64,000 nucleotides of DNA from CAXRDE01 sp964229355. GTDB lineage: Bacteria; Cyanobacteriota; Sericytochromatia; UBA7694. Positions 17,550-25,258 of the stretch are shown here, one piece after another. Location: contig CAXRDE010000005.1 of the NCBI GenBank assembly GCA_964229355.1, positions 62,001 through 126,000 of the forward strand, read 5' to 3'. How positions within the stretch are numbered: position 1 is the stretch's first letter; every line of letters starts with the position of its first letter. A program made the position numbers and the translations under genes. The notes under the pieces are model-generated. The model searched no databases and had not been told where the DNA came from. It saw only the letters and a program-made list of their open reading frames with translations.

Positions 17550-18683
17550 TTATGCGTTATCTTGATCTGCTTCAGCAGCAGGTTCATCGGCAGCGATGGG
17601 ATCCACAGCCACGTCCACAGGATATGCCACACCACCGTACATCATGCGATACATCACAGGACGGTTCATGGACTTAATCTGACCCGTAATAGCATCCAGC
17701 TCTAAGGAGCCGTACAAATACTGTTCAGTGGGGTACACAATATCAGGGCGAGGCTCACTGGGTTTTGTGGCGTTTGCATCGTCCACAGGTTCAGGCTCAC
17801 CGGGTTTGGGCTCAGGAGCATCTACCTTGACCTTAAAGTTAAAGTTCACAAAGTAGCGCAGGCTATCTTGAGATTGCTGGTTCAGGTTTAGACTCCACTG
17901 GGCATCCGCAGGCAGGTCATAAACAATCGTAGCTTCAGCGTTATCGGATTCAGGATAAACGGGAATTCCACTGGGATTGCTTTTGCTGAGGAAAGCAGCC
18001 CGGGCAATGCGTACCGCTTCATCAGAGTCAATTTTAACGCGAGAGATTTCAATATTTTGCTCTCCCCACACCATGCGGTGTACACGAATTTCTTTATCGA
18101 GCACATACACATTCAGGGTTTCTTTCTTCGCATTTGAAGCCAGACGATACACAAAGCGAGGTTTTACACGCAAAGGCTCATCCTGACCGGGCAATTGAAT
18201 GTACTCTTCGTGCTCAGCATTCATCTGGGCGCGAGATTCTAGCAAGCGGGCGTCCGCATCCCATTCCGCAAGCATCGGTTTTACATTCTGATTGTACACA
18301 GCCACCAGGGTACTGGCAGAGGCCGCAGGATAAATATTTTCTTCGGCGTACTGAATGCTGTAGCTGTTAAAGTCATGGCCACCATAGTAATAACCTGGAG
18401 CAATGGACATGCGGTCCATCGCGGGTTCAGCCATGGCCATTTGTACTGAGAAACCAGTCTCAGGGGTTAAAACCTCAGCCAGGGGTACCACCTGGCCGTC
18501 AACGCGTCCCAATTTCAAAGGACGCTTCACCAGCGCAGAGGCCAACACGGGACGTTGTGCCGTCACAACAGGGGTTTGAACACCTGAATTGTTAGCAGGT
18601 GCAGGGGTAATAGCAGGGGTGGCACAGGCATTGAGTAATGCGCCGGCCGTTAAAGCAAAAAGCACGTGGCGATAAGATAGCAT
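17550..18683 (-). CDS. Lipoprotein, paralogue of 16432-17538; first gene of operon
   Basis: A 377-residue predicted lipoprotein with lipobox LLNAC near residue 19. It has the same domain as the downstream gene: YNQNVKPMLAEWDADARLL, KKETLNVYVLDKEIR, HRMVWGEQNIEIS and ITGQIKSMNRP. Compared with the paralogue it has an acidic Pro/Glu-rich insertion near residues 300-320 and an acidic C-terminus. The start has a strong AAGGAGAA site, and a near-consensus promoter lies at 18727-18755. Function unknown. Confidence 0.75.
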   Translation of the reverse strand: MLSYRHVLFALTAGALLNACATPAITPAPANNSGVQTPVVTAQRPVLASALVKRPLKLGRVDGQVVPLAEVLTPETGFSVQMAMAEPAMDRMSIAPGYYYGGHDFNSYSIQYAEENIYPAASASTLVAVYNQNVKPMLAEWDADARLLESRAQMNAEHEEYIQLPGQDEPLRVKPRFVYRLASNAKKETLNVYVLDKEIRVHRMVWGEQNIEISRVKIDSDEAVRIARAAFLSKSNPSGIPVYPESDNAEATIVYDLPADAQWSLNLNQQSQDSLRYFVNFNFKVKVDAPEPKPGEPEPVDDANATKPSEPRPDIVYPTEQYLYGSLELDAITGQIKSMNRPVMYRMMYGGVAYPVDVAVDPIAADEPAAEADQDNA

Positions 18684-18726
18684 GATTCGTTCTCCTTAGA
18701 AGACTAATTGATTGTGTTCTGGTCTT

Positions 18727-18755
18727 AGTATAGCGCTTTGTTTACATAAAGTCAA
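18727..18755 (-). promoter_or_regulatory. Sigma70-type promoter of the lipoprotein/XRE-TPR/VWA operon
   Basis: On the minus strand TTGACT (18755-18750) and TATACT (18732-18727) are separated by exactly 17 bases, about 45 bases upstream of the first start codon. This is among the best -35/-10 pairs I could find in the window. Confidence 0.75.
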
Positions 18756-18776
18756 CAAAGAAAACTTAAAGTAAAC
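18740..18776. promoter_or_regulatory. Operator-like repeats over the -35 region
   Basis: CATAAAGTCAAC (18745-18756) and CTTAAAGTAAAC (18765-18776) are direct repeats matching at 10 of 12 positions with a 20-base period. GTTTAC (18740-18745) and GTAAAC (18771-18776) form an outer inverted repeat. The first copy covers the -35 hexamer. Spacing of about two helical turns suits cooperative binding by a regulator such as the XRE protein encoded in this operon. That link is inferred. Confidence 0.45.
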
Positions 18777-18789
18777 ACCAAAATCGCCG

Positions 18790-18818
18790 AAAAAAAAAGA
18801 CTGTCGAAAAACAGTCTT
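18790..18818 (-). terminator. Rho-independent terminator after 18854-19309
   Basis: On the minus strand an 8-bp stem, AAGACTGT (18818-18811) with ACAGTCTT (18804-18797), has a 6-base loop and runs directly into nine T. It ends the transcript of the small membrane-protein gene and insulates the downstream operon promoter. Confidence 0.85.
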
Positions 18819-18853
18819 GCAAGGTTAAATCAAAGGTTAAATCAAAGATTGTA

Positions 18854-19309
18854 CTAAAAGGTGGCGGGGATTTGCATGTTGTGCTGACGGGCACGCATGG
18901 CCTGGGCATGATGGACATCATCAATAACCCGCTGAACATTGAAAAAGCTCATGACGTACCACACCATAAAGAAGGGCACAGAGAGCAGTGCAACCCAAAC
19001 CACATTGAGGTCGCTCAAACCATGGGTCATCATGGCAAACATTAAGGTGGCCGCTAAGGCAATATAAAAACGGGCATCAAAGGCCAGGAGACGCTCTAAA
19101 AAGAGAACAAAAGCAGAAGGCTGGTAAACCGCTACAGGGCGCAGGGGCGCAGTGCGGTTTTGAAAATAAACCTGATCGCCTTGCTCGTAAGGCATGTACA
19201 TGGGGTTACCTGATTGACGATCTTTGCTGCTATCACCGGATTTAAAGGCAGCGTCTTGAAAGTGAAATGTACCGAGATTTTGTGTGTTTTGAGCAGTGCT
19301 TAAGCGCAT
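18854..19309 (-). CDS. Small two-helix membrane protein, unknown
   Basis: A 151-residue protein with a polar N-terminal half, two predicted transmembrane helices (about 83-100 and 105-125, FYIALAATLMFAMM and WVALLSVPFFMVWYVM) and a short basic His/Gln-rich tail. No family recognised. It is monocistronic, with its own terminator and a plausible promoter upstream. Short GATTTAACCT-type repeats flank the gene. Confidence 0.65.
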   Translation of the reverse strand: MRLSTAQNTQNLGTFHFQDAAFKSGDSSKDRQSGNPMYMPYEQGDQVYFQNRTAPLRPVAVYQPSAFVLFLERLLAFDARFYIALAATLMFAMMTHGLSDLNVVWVALLSVPFFMVWYVMSFFNVQRVIDDVHHAQAMRARQHNMQIPATF

Positions 19310-19350
19310 TGATTTAACCTATATAATCTTTATTTAACCTTGTTATTTTT

Positions 19351-19379
19351 ATCTTAATATTTTTAATCAAAAATTGCAA
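19351..19379 (-). promoter_or_regulatory. Putative promoter of 18854-19309
   Basis: TTGCAA (19379-19374) and TAAGAT (19356-19351) on the minus strand are separated by 17 bases in an AT-rich stretch, about 40 bases upstream of the start codon. Confidence 0.45.
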
Positions 19380-19429
19380 GCGTTTTTTTGACACTTTATC
19401 AAAAAAAGTGCAAAAACCTGTGTTTATGC

Positions 19430-19438
19430 TGTTAAAAT
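19430..19438 (+). promoter_or_regulatory. Extended -10 promoter of the lipoprotein-menA operon
   Basis: TGTTAAAAT fits the TGn-TAnAAT extended -10 form. It ends 7 bases before an ATG at 19446, so a transcript could begin directly on that codon. No convincing -35 hexamer is seen at the usual distance. Confidence 0.5.
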
Positions 19439-19445
19439 ACCCACC

Positions 19446-19478
19446 ATGACACCATTAAGTTTGTTAAACAATGATTAA
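19446..19478 (+). CDS. Candidate 10-codon leader peptide, MTPLSLLNND
   Basis: ATG at 19446 opens a 10-codon frame ending in TAA at 19476-19478, which overlaps the lipoprotein start at 19471 by 8 bases. It sits immediately downstream of the extended -10 box. It may be a leaderless upstream frame that delivers ribosomes to the lipoprotein start, which itself has no clear Shine-Dalgarno site. Coding evidence is only positional. Confidence 0.3.
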   Translation: MTPLSLLNND

Positions 19479-19878
19479 AGCAAAATTTATGCTTCTGGTT
19501 TTATTGGGCCTTGGCAGCTGTCAAACCCCGAATACGCCCCTCGCTCTCCCGACACCATCGAGCGAAACAGCCCAGGCATGGCAAGATGGCGAAAGCGCGT
19601 ACCTCCAACACCTCGAACAGGAGCCCAACACACCGCGGACCCTTACCGCCATTCAGGGCCAATGGATCGACGTGAATGGCATCGGCCAGTGGACCTTTTA
19701 TAGTGAACCCGCGACACAAGCCGAGACGGATGCTCCCGATGTGTTTCAGCTGTTTGCCCAATTGCGTCACCAATGGCATCATCCTCACTCACCCGTTACA
19801 GCCCAACAAACGGTGTATTGGACTCCCCACACAGGTTGGCAATCCGGTATTCTGAGCACAGAAGGAACACAACCATGA
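19471..19878 (+). CDS. Small lipoprotein, unknown
   Basis: A 135-residue protein starting MIKAKFMLLVLLGLGSCQTP with a clear lipobox (LGSC). The mature part is Trp- and Gln-rich without a recognised domain. Its last codon overlaps the menA start by 4 bases (ATGA), so it is co-translated with menA. A role in quinone metabolism is not implied. Confidence 0.7.
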   Translation: MIKAKFMLLVLLGLGSCQTPNTPLALPTPSSETAQAWQDGESAYLQHLEQEPNTPRTLTAIQGQWIDVNGIGQWTFYSEPATQAETDAPDVFQLFAQLRHQWHHPHSPVTAQQTVYWTPHTGWQSGILSTEGTQP

Positions 19879-20765
19879 TCAATACACACTCCTTAAAACT
19901 CTGGCTTCTCGCTGCCCGTCCCAAAACCCTGGGCGCAGCAGTGGCTCCTGTTATTGTGGGCACCGCCCTGGCTTTTGAACACAGTGGCATCGCCTGGTGG
20001 GCCATGTTGTCTTGCCTGGTGGGCTCACTGCTATTACAGCTGGGCACCAATTTCGCCAACGACTATTTTGACTTTGTCCAGGGGGCTGACACCGAAAGCC
20101 GTCTGGGCCCCACCCGCGTCACCCAGGCGGGCCTTATTGCACCAGAAACCGTACGCAACGCGTTCATTCTGATGTTTGCCCTGGTGGCCATTCCAGGCCT
20201 TTATCTGAGTTATGTGGGGGGCTGGCCCGTCTTTGTGTTGGGATGTTTGTCGGTATTGAGCGGGATCTTATACACCGCTGGGCCTTTTGCCCTGGCTTAC
20301 CTGGGCTTAGGCGATATCTTTGTGTTGATCTTTTTTGGGATTGTAGCCACCGTGGGCACCTATTATGTGCAAACCCTGCATTTAAACAGCGCTATTTTTC
20401 TGGCGGCTCTGGGACCCGGCTTGTTTTCCACCGCCATCTTGGCCGTCAATAACCTGCGGGATCGTCTCACCGACACCGAAAGCAATAAGCGCACGCTGGC
20501 CGTGCGCTTTGGCGCGAACTTCGCCCGTATTGAATACTTTTTATGCTGCTGGATCGCCTGCCTGATGCCCTGGGTTATTTACTACTTCACCCCAGAAAAG
20601 CATCCCTACTCTCTGGCCGCCAGCCTGACGTTTATTTGGTGTATTCCCACCCTGCTCAGGGTCTTCCGCCTGGATGCAGATCCCGCTTTAAACCCCATTT
20701 TAGGGCAAACCGGTAAGTTTTTACTGGTGTATAGCGCGGTCTTTGCCATAGGTTGGGTGCTCTAA
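19875..20765 (+). CDS. menA: 1,4-dihydroxy-2-naphthoate polyprenyltransferase
   Basis: A 296-residue UbiA-superfamily membrane enzyme with about eight helices. The first Asp-rich motif is NDYFDFVQGAD (about 64-74) and the second lies in NNLRDRLTDTESNKRT (about 190-205). N-terminal LLAARPKTLGAAVAPVIVG is typical of MenA. It prenylates DHNA in menaquinone synthesis at the inner membrane. I chose ATG 19875 because it overlaps the lipoprotein stop as ATGA; a longer reading lacks family similarity. Convergent with the decarboxylase gene 9 bases away. Confidence 0.92.
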   Translation: MINTHSLKLWLLAARPKTLGAAVAPVIVGTALAFEHSGIAWWAMLSCLVGSLLLQLGTNFANDYFDFVQGADTESRLGPTRVTQAGLIAPETVRNAFILMFALVAIPGLYLSYVGGWPVFVLGCLSVLSGILYTAGPFALAYLGLGDIFVLIFFGIVATVGTYYVQTLHLNSAIFLAALGPGLFSTAILAVNNLRDRLTDTESNKRTLAVRFGANFARIEYFLCCWIACLMPWVIYYFTPEKHPYSLAASLTFIWCIPTLLRVFRLDADPALNPILGQTGKFLLVYSAVFAIGWVL

Positions 20766-20774
20766 ACAGAACAC

Positions 20775-22292
20775 CTAAGCCACGACCTTGATGGTATTCA
20801 AACGCACATCATCAGGGCCATTAATAAAGCCACCGTGGCGATACACCAATTGCAAATAGTCCACCAGTTCCTGGGTGATCCGCTCACCGGGCACTAAAAT
20901 GGGGATACCGGGTGGATAAGGCGAAACCACTTCGGTACAGATGCGACCTGCAGACTTCGAAAAGGGTACCGTTTCAACCTTTGCATAAAAAGCCTCACGG
21001 GGTGTCAACACTGCTTCAGGCAGCTCAGGTAAATCCATTTGTTGCAATAAAGGCAGCGCCTGACGGGGAATACCCTGGGTATGAATGTCCTGTGAAATAC
21101 TGCGTACCGCTTCCACCAAACGCACCATATCTTGTTGGGTGTTGGCAAAGGTAACAATTTCTAAGACATTGGTTAAGGTACCCATCTCGGATTGAATCCC
21201 GTGACGCTCGTTGAGCCAATCGCAAAAATCAAAACCGGAGACTCCCAGTGCTGAAACATTAATGGTTAACTTGCTTTCATCGAGGGCAAACAGGCCAGGA
21301 AAACCCACCCGCTCTGTACCAAAACAGTGAATCCCGGGAATTTTATTGAGTTCGGTACGGGCCCAACGGGAGATTTCAAGGGCATGCTGCAAGAGTGTTT
21401 CACCGTGCAGCGCCATTTGACGGCGAGCGGTGTCTAAAGAAGCCATGAGCACGTAGTTGGGGCTGGTGCTTTGCATCAGTTGCAGCACCTTGCGGGCGCG
21501 GTTGACATCTACCCGTCCCGAATTAATGTGAAGCATAGAGCTCTGGGTCATGCCCGCGATAATTTTATGAGTGGACTGCACCACCATATCTGCCCCGACA
21601 TCCACCGCAGACAAAGGGTACTCGGGGTGAAAGTGCAAATGGGGGCCATGGGCTTCGTCCACCAGAAGGGGTTTGCCGTGACGGTGACAAATTTCAGCGA
21701 TACGCCGCAAATCCGAACTCACCCCATAATAGGTGGGGTTCACCACAAACAAACCCTTTACATCAGGGTGACGCTGCAACGCAGCCTCCACGGCTTCAGG
21801 AGTCAGGTTATGGTCAATGCCCAGTTCCCGGTCCCAGGTGGGGGTGATATACACAGGAATTGCACCACTCAGCAACACCCCACTGATAATCGACTTGTGC
21901 ACGTTGCGAGGAATCAGAATTTTATCCCCCGGATCGCACACGGTCAGCACCATCGTATTGTTACCACAGGTCGAGCCATTCACCAAAAAGAAGCTGTGCT
22001 CTGCCCCGTAGGCCTGGGCCGCCAATTCCATGGCTTCTTTCAGCACGTGCTCAGGGTCATGCAGGTTATCCACCTCGGGCAACTCGCACAGATCGATTTC
22101 AAAGGTCTTACGGCCCACAAAGTCTAAAAACTCAGGATCAATCCCCGCCCCATATTTGTGACCGGGGGTATGAAAACCCACCATATCTTTTTCGGTATAG
22201 GCTTTCAAGGCATCAAAGAATGGGGCGCGTGTTTGCGGGTTAAAGCCATTTGCGTGGGTTTGCGACACGGCATGAGATAGGGAGTTGAACAT
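20775..22292 (-). CDS. Orn/Lys/Arg decarboxylase family PLP enzyme (SpeA-like)
   Basis: A 505-residue fold-type I PLP enzyme of the Bacillus SpeA/Cad type, lacking the N-terminal wing domain of enteric decarboxylases. The PLP lysine is in STHKIIAGMTQSS (K243), with the cofactor-binding LLVDEAHGPHLHFH (D212, H215) before it and HTPGHKYG at 41-48. The C-terminal part has SPYPPGIPILVPGE, the usual family motif. Probably makes agmatine or cadaverine; arginine decarboxylase is the best guess. Confidence 0.87.
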   Translation of the reverse strand: MFNSLSHAVSQTHANGFNPQTRAPFFDALKAYTEKDMVGFHTPGHKYGAGIDPEFLDFVGRKTFEIDLCELPEVDNLHDPEHVLKEAMELAAQAYGAEHSFFLVNGSTCGNNTMVLTVCDPGDKILIPRNVHKSIISGVLLSGAIPVYITPTWDRELGIDHNLTPEAVEAALQRHPDVKGLFVVNPTYYGVSSDLRRIAEICHRHGKPLLVDEAHGPHLHFHPEYPLSAVDVGADMVVQSTHKIIAGMTQSSMLHINSGRVDVNRARKVLQLMQSTSPNYVLMASLDTARRQMALHGETLLQHALEISRWARTELNKIPGIHCFGTERVGFPGLFALDESKLTINVSALGVSGFDFCDWLNERHGIQSEMGTLTNVLEIVTFANTQQDMVRLVEAVRSISQDIHTQGIPRQALPLLQQMDLPELPEAVLTPREAFYAKVETVPFSKSAGRICTEVVSPYPPGIPILVPGERITQELVDYLQLVYRHGGFINGPDDVRLNTIKVVA

Positions 22293-22507
22293 GGGGGGAT
22301 CTTTCTTGTGTTGGAGGTGGTCAAAGGTTAATTTCAGGTTAATAACTTTCTCTTAACCTTACTGTGTAATGTATCACATTTGAGGTTAAGATCTGGCTAA
22401 AACCGGTGCGTTTCGCCTGAAAAAAAAGCTGGTATTTTACACAGGTTTTTGGGTATAGTGAGTAGTATACGAACAACCCTGTCGTTTTCAATTTGGAGAA
22501 TTAAACC
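22293..22507. other. Intergenic region with repeated GGTTAA/TTAACC boxes
   Basis: Between the divergent decarboxylase and C39-like genes, GGTTAA or its complement occurs several times (around 22326, 22338, 22353 and 22382) in both orientations. The C39-like gene has a GGAG-type ribosome site just before its ATG. TATAGT (22454) and TAGTAT (22463) are possible -10 boxes without good -35 partners. No gene is seen here. Confidence 0.4.
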
Positions 22508-23722
22508 ATGGCCTCAATTTCTTCGGGTACAAGCCCTTTAAGTCCGCTATCCGCTCAAACCTTGCGCCCGACAGAAAGTGCTACGCAATCCACAGCTCCT
22601 CCATCCGCTATCGCTGAAACACCCCCCCAGGCCGAAACACAAGATCAAGTGGCCGTACAAGCCAATCTCGAAGGGGCAGACTTTCACCCCACTGCAGGCG
22701 GCACGTTTCCTGATGCCGCTGCCGCAGCAGCGCCCGAAATCGAACTGCCCTCCCTGGATGATCCCGTTACGGGTGTTTTGCGGGGTGAGGCCCTGGAGGG
22801 CCGACTCAAAGCCCTGCAGCAAGAAATAGGCACCCAACTCAGCGCCGCCCAGGAACGTCATGCCACAGCCATTAGTAATGTCGAAACCAGCGGCATCCGT
22901 GATGACTTGCTCAATGAAGTCCTGAAACATCAACACGCCATCGACACGCTCACCCAAATGCAAACCCTGTTGGAGCGAGGCGATCACGATGCGGTCAAAC
23001 AATTGCAAGCCCTCATTAAAAGCTCGGCGATTGATGAAGCCACAGGTAAAAATATCGACGTAGATAATCACTATGGTCCCGGTACCGATCGCCTCGCTGT
23101 GGAGCGCATCCGTCAACCGGACAGCACTTACGTTGACAAAAATTTTAACTATGAACCCAAAGAGGCTTTTGTCTATCAATACGGCGAGATCGGCGAGGAC
23201 GGCGGCACCAGCATGGAAGCTCAGGCCAATTGTGGCCCTGCGTCCATGGCTATGGTCATTGAACGCCTGGGTGGCGACGCGCCCACCATGAAAGAAATTC
23301 GCCAGGAAGCCGGGGCACCCACGGGCAATCGCAAGGGCACTTACGGACTGGACTCAGACCAGGTGGAAAAAGGGCTGACAGAGATTTTGGGGAATCAGGG
23401 TATTCAAATTGAGACAGAGACACAGGTGTTTCGCAGCCGAGACAATGAAGGGGTTACCGAAGCCATGCGCGAGGCCCTGGCCGCAGGTAAAGAAGTCATT
23501 TTGCTGACGGCCAACCTCGAAAGCGGAGGTCAGGGACACTATATCGTCGTCAACGAAGTGCGTGAAGACGGGAGTATTGTCGTCGATGACCCACAGAACG
23601 AAGATGGACAGGGTCAGGTACATACCGCCGCAGAATTAGAGGCCGGTATGAAGCGGCGAGGCGGTTACGGCCGCGATACACGGGTGATTACTGTAAACCG
23701 GGCTACAGCCCCGGCTGCCTAG
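22508..23722 (+). CDS. C39-like papain-fold peptidase with disordered N-terminus
   Basis: A 404-residue protein without a signal peptide. Residues 1-90 are Ser/Thr/Pro/Ala-rich and probably disordered; 95-175 form helices/coiled coil. The C-terminal domain has the cysteine in QANCGPASMAMV (C242), the histidine in GQGHYIVVNE (H344) and the aspartate in SIVVDDP (D360), the order of a C39-type catalytic triad. As a family these cleave double-glycine leaders or act as general cysteine peptidases. No ABC exporter is fused or adjacent, so the substrate is open. The N-terminus resembles that of 32433-34073 in composition. Confidence 0.75.
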   Translation: MASISSGTSPLSPLSAQTLRPTESATQSTAPPSAIAETPPQAETQDQVAVQANLEGADFHPTAGGTFPDAAAAAAPEIELPSLDDPVTGVLRGEALEGRLKALQQEIGTQLSAAQERHATAISNVETSGIRDDLLNEVLKHQHAIDTLTQMQTLLERGDHDAVKQLQALIKSSAIDEATGKNIDVDNHYGPGTDRLAVERIRQPDSTYVDKNFNYEPKEAFVYQYGEIGEDGGTSMEAQANCGPASMAMVIERLGGDAPTMKEIRQEAGAPTGNRKGTYGLDSDQVEKGLTEILGNQGIQIETETQVFRSRDNEGVTEAMREALAAGKEVILLTANLESGGQGHYIVVNEVREDGSIVVDDPQNEDGQGQVHTAAELEAGMKRRGGYGRDTRVITVNRATAPAA

Positions 23723-23737
23723 CCTTTGCTAAAACTT

Positions 23738-23746
23738 TGCTAGAAT
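23738..23746 (+). promoter_or_regulatory. Extended -10 promoter of the HlyIII gene, likely leaderless
   Basis: TGCTAGAAT ends 6 bases before the ATG at 23753, placing the predicted transcription start at the start codon. There is no Shine-Dalgarno sequence upstream of this gene. The same nonamer occurs in both orientations at 60704-60736. Confidence 0.5.
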
Positions 23747-23752
23747 AGAGCT

Positions 23753-24418
23753 ATGGAAAATACACCGTCCGCTCCCCTTGCCCCTGAAGTCCAGGAAGAA
23801 ATTCTCAATATTACCCTGCATGGATTTGGCTTACTGTTGAGCCTCATTGGCTTTGGCACCCTGGTGGGTCTGGCGGTACAAACCCAGTCCATGCCCAAAC
23901 TCCTGGCCGCCAGCACCTATTGCGCCACCCTCATTGTCATGTACATTGGCTCTTTGCTCTTTCATACCTCACTGGCCATCGATGTGCCCTGGAAAAAAGC
24001 CCTGGAAGTGGTAGATCACAGTGCCATCTACTTGCTGATTGCGGGCACCTACACCCCTTTTTTAATGGTGTCTTTGCAAAGCACCTATGCGTGGTCCATG
24101 CTCGCCCTCATCTGGCTCCTGGCCATTGCAGGTATTTTGTATAAGGTCTTCTTCTTTTATAAATCAGACGTTTTATCGACCCTGGCGTATATCGCCATGG
24201 GTTGGATCTGCGTCTTCTTTATTAAGGACCTGTACTTGAGTATAGGGAGCACAGGCATCGGCCTGTTGGCGCTGGGGGGCGTGCTGTATACCGTGGGCTC
24301 GATGTTCTATTTGTTTGACCACAAATTCAAATACGCCCACGCCCTCTGGCACCTCTTTGTCATGGCGGGCTCACTCTGCCATTATCTGAGCATTTTCTTC
24401 TACGTGATTCGGTCTTAG
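23753..24418 (+). CDS. Hemolysin III / PAQR-type membrane protein (TrhA-like)
   Basis: A 221-residue protein with seven predicted helices. Family motifs are visible: ITLHGFGLLLSLIG, YIGSLLFHTS, VDHSAIYLLIAGTYTPF and HALWHLFVMAGS, whose His/Asp residues bind zinc in PAQR proteins. Family members affect membrane lipid homeostasis; hemolysis is not established in general. It ends one base before the convergent M48 gene. Confidence 0.9.
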   Translation: MENTPSAPLAPEVQEEILNITLHGFGLLLSLIGFGTLVGLAVQTQSMPKLLAASTYCATLIVMYIGSLLFHTSLAIDVPWKKALEVVDHSAIYLLIAGTYTPFLMVSLQSTYAWSMLALIWLLAIAGILYKVFFFYKSDVLSTLAYIAMGWICVFFIKDLYLSIGSTGIGLLALGGVLYTVGSMFYLFDHKFKYAHALWHLFVMAGSLCHYLSIFFYVIRS

Positions 24419-25258
24419 CTATTTCGCTTTGAAATCAGGCAAGGGCGTTTTGGCTTTCACAGGCCATTGCTTGTCTTGAATAATGGTGTTCAGGCGCTCA
24501 ATACGGCCCTGAGGGTGAGGGTGAGAAGAAACATATTGTCCCAGCGCAGAGGCTTCAAAACCCGCGGTTTTTTGGTGGCGGTCTAAAAAGTCTGTGGCCC
24601 CTCCCACGTGTTGGTAACGGCCATAAAGGGCTGCTAACCCTGTATGATCAGCCTCTAGCTCTTGCGCCCGTGAAAAGCCCTTTTGCATGCCCTGGGTCAA
24701 AGCGCCAATATTTTCACTGATGCCGCTTCCCCCGCCAAAAATGACTTCTGTGACCACCAGGAGGGCCAGCCCCCGTCCCATGGCCCGCAGATTATGGCGG
24801 TGGTGCAAATGGCCCATTTCATGGCCCAGCACAAACACCAGCTCATTTTCAGAGTCAGCCTCGTCCACCAGACCTTCCATCACCACCACGTGCCCACCGG
24901 GCAGCGCAAAGGCGTTGGCGGTTTTCTCTGGGCTTAAATGCACCCGGTAATCCAGATGCGGAGCGTCACCATACTGGACCTTCACAAGACCGTTCATCAG
25001 GTTTTGTAAATAGGCCTGTTTGCGAGCCTGCTCGGGGGTTAATTCGTGCTGTAAAGCCTCCGTAAACATCTCGCCCAACTGGGCCTCACGCTCCCACGAC
25101 AGTCGGGGTGCGTAATAATCCACCGCAAAGCCCAAAAGCCAATAGGCCAGCCCCAGCAAAAGCAACGAACCGCCCAGTAAGGTGGCAAAGTCCACCAGCG
25201 GAGAGCGACGGGTCACATTGACATTGTCCTCAGGCAAGGGGGTGGGCACGTACTGCAT
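24419..25258 (-). CDS. M48-family zinc metallopeptidase
   Basis: A 279-residue membrane-anchored peptidase. One N-terminal helix (about 27-48) precedes the catalytic domain with HEMGH (146-150) and the third zinc ligand in QELEADHTGLAAL (about 197-209). PHPQGRIERL near the C-terminus is typical of BepA/LoiP-like M48 proteins. Its ATG shares one base with the stop of the YbjQ gene upstream, forming a three-gene run. Likely envelope quality control on the periplasmic side. Confidence 0.88.
   Translation of the reverse strand: MQYVPTPLPEDNVNVTRRSPLVDFATLLGGSLLLLGLAYWLLGFAVDYYAPRLSWEREAQLGEMFTEALQHELTPEQARKQAYLQNLMNGLVKVQYGDAPHLDYRVHLSPEKTANAFALPGGHVVVMEGLVDEADSENELVFVLGHEMGHLHHRHNLRAMGRGLALLVVTEVIFGGGSGISENIGALTQGMQKGFSRAQELEADHTGLAALYGRYQHVGGATDFLDRHQKTAGFEASALGQYVSSHPHPQGRIERLNTIIQDKQWPVKAKTPLPDFKAK

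Noticed and set aside
18854..19309. Insertion element bounded by GATTTAACCT repeats
   Set aside because: The repeats are short and uneven. The gene has no transposase features and has its own promoter and terminator.
21471..22127. A 218-codon plus-strand frame opposite the PLP decarboxylase
   Set aside because: It is the antisense of a strongly conserved enzyme gene, with His/Gln-rich sequence and no ribosome site.
22547..23179. A 210-codon minus-strand frame opposite the C39-like gene
   Set aside because: The plus-strand frame has a catalytic triad and a good start. The reverse frame shows no recognisable motif.
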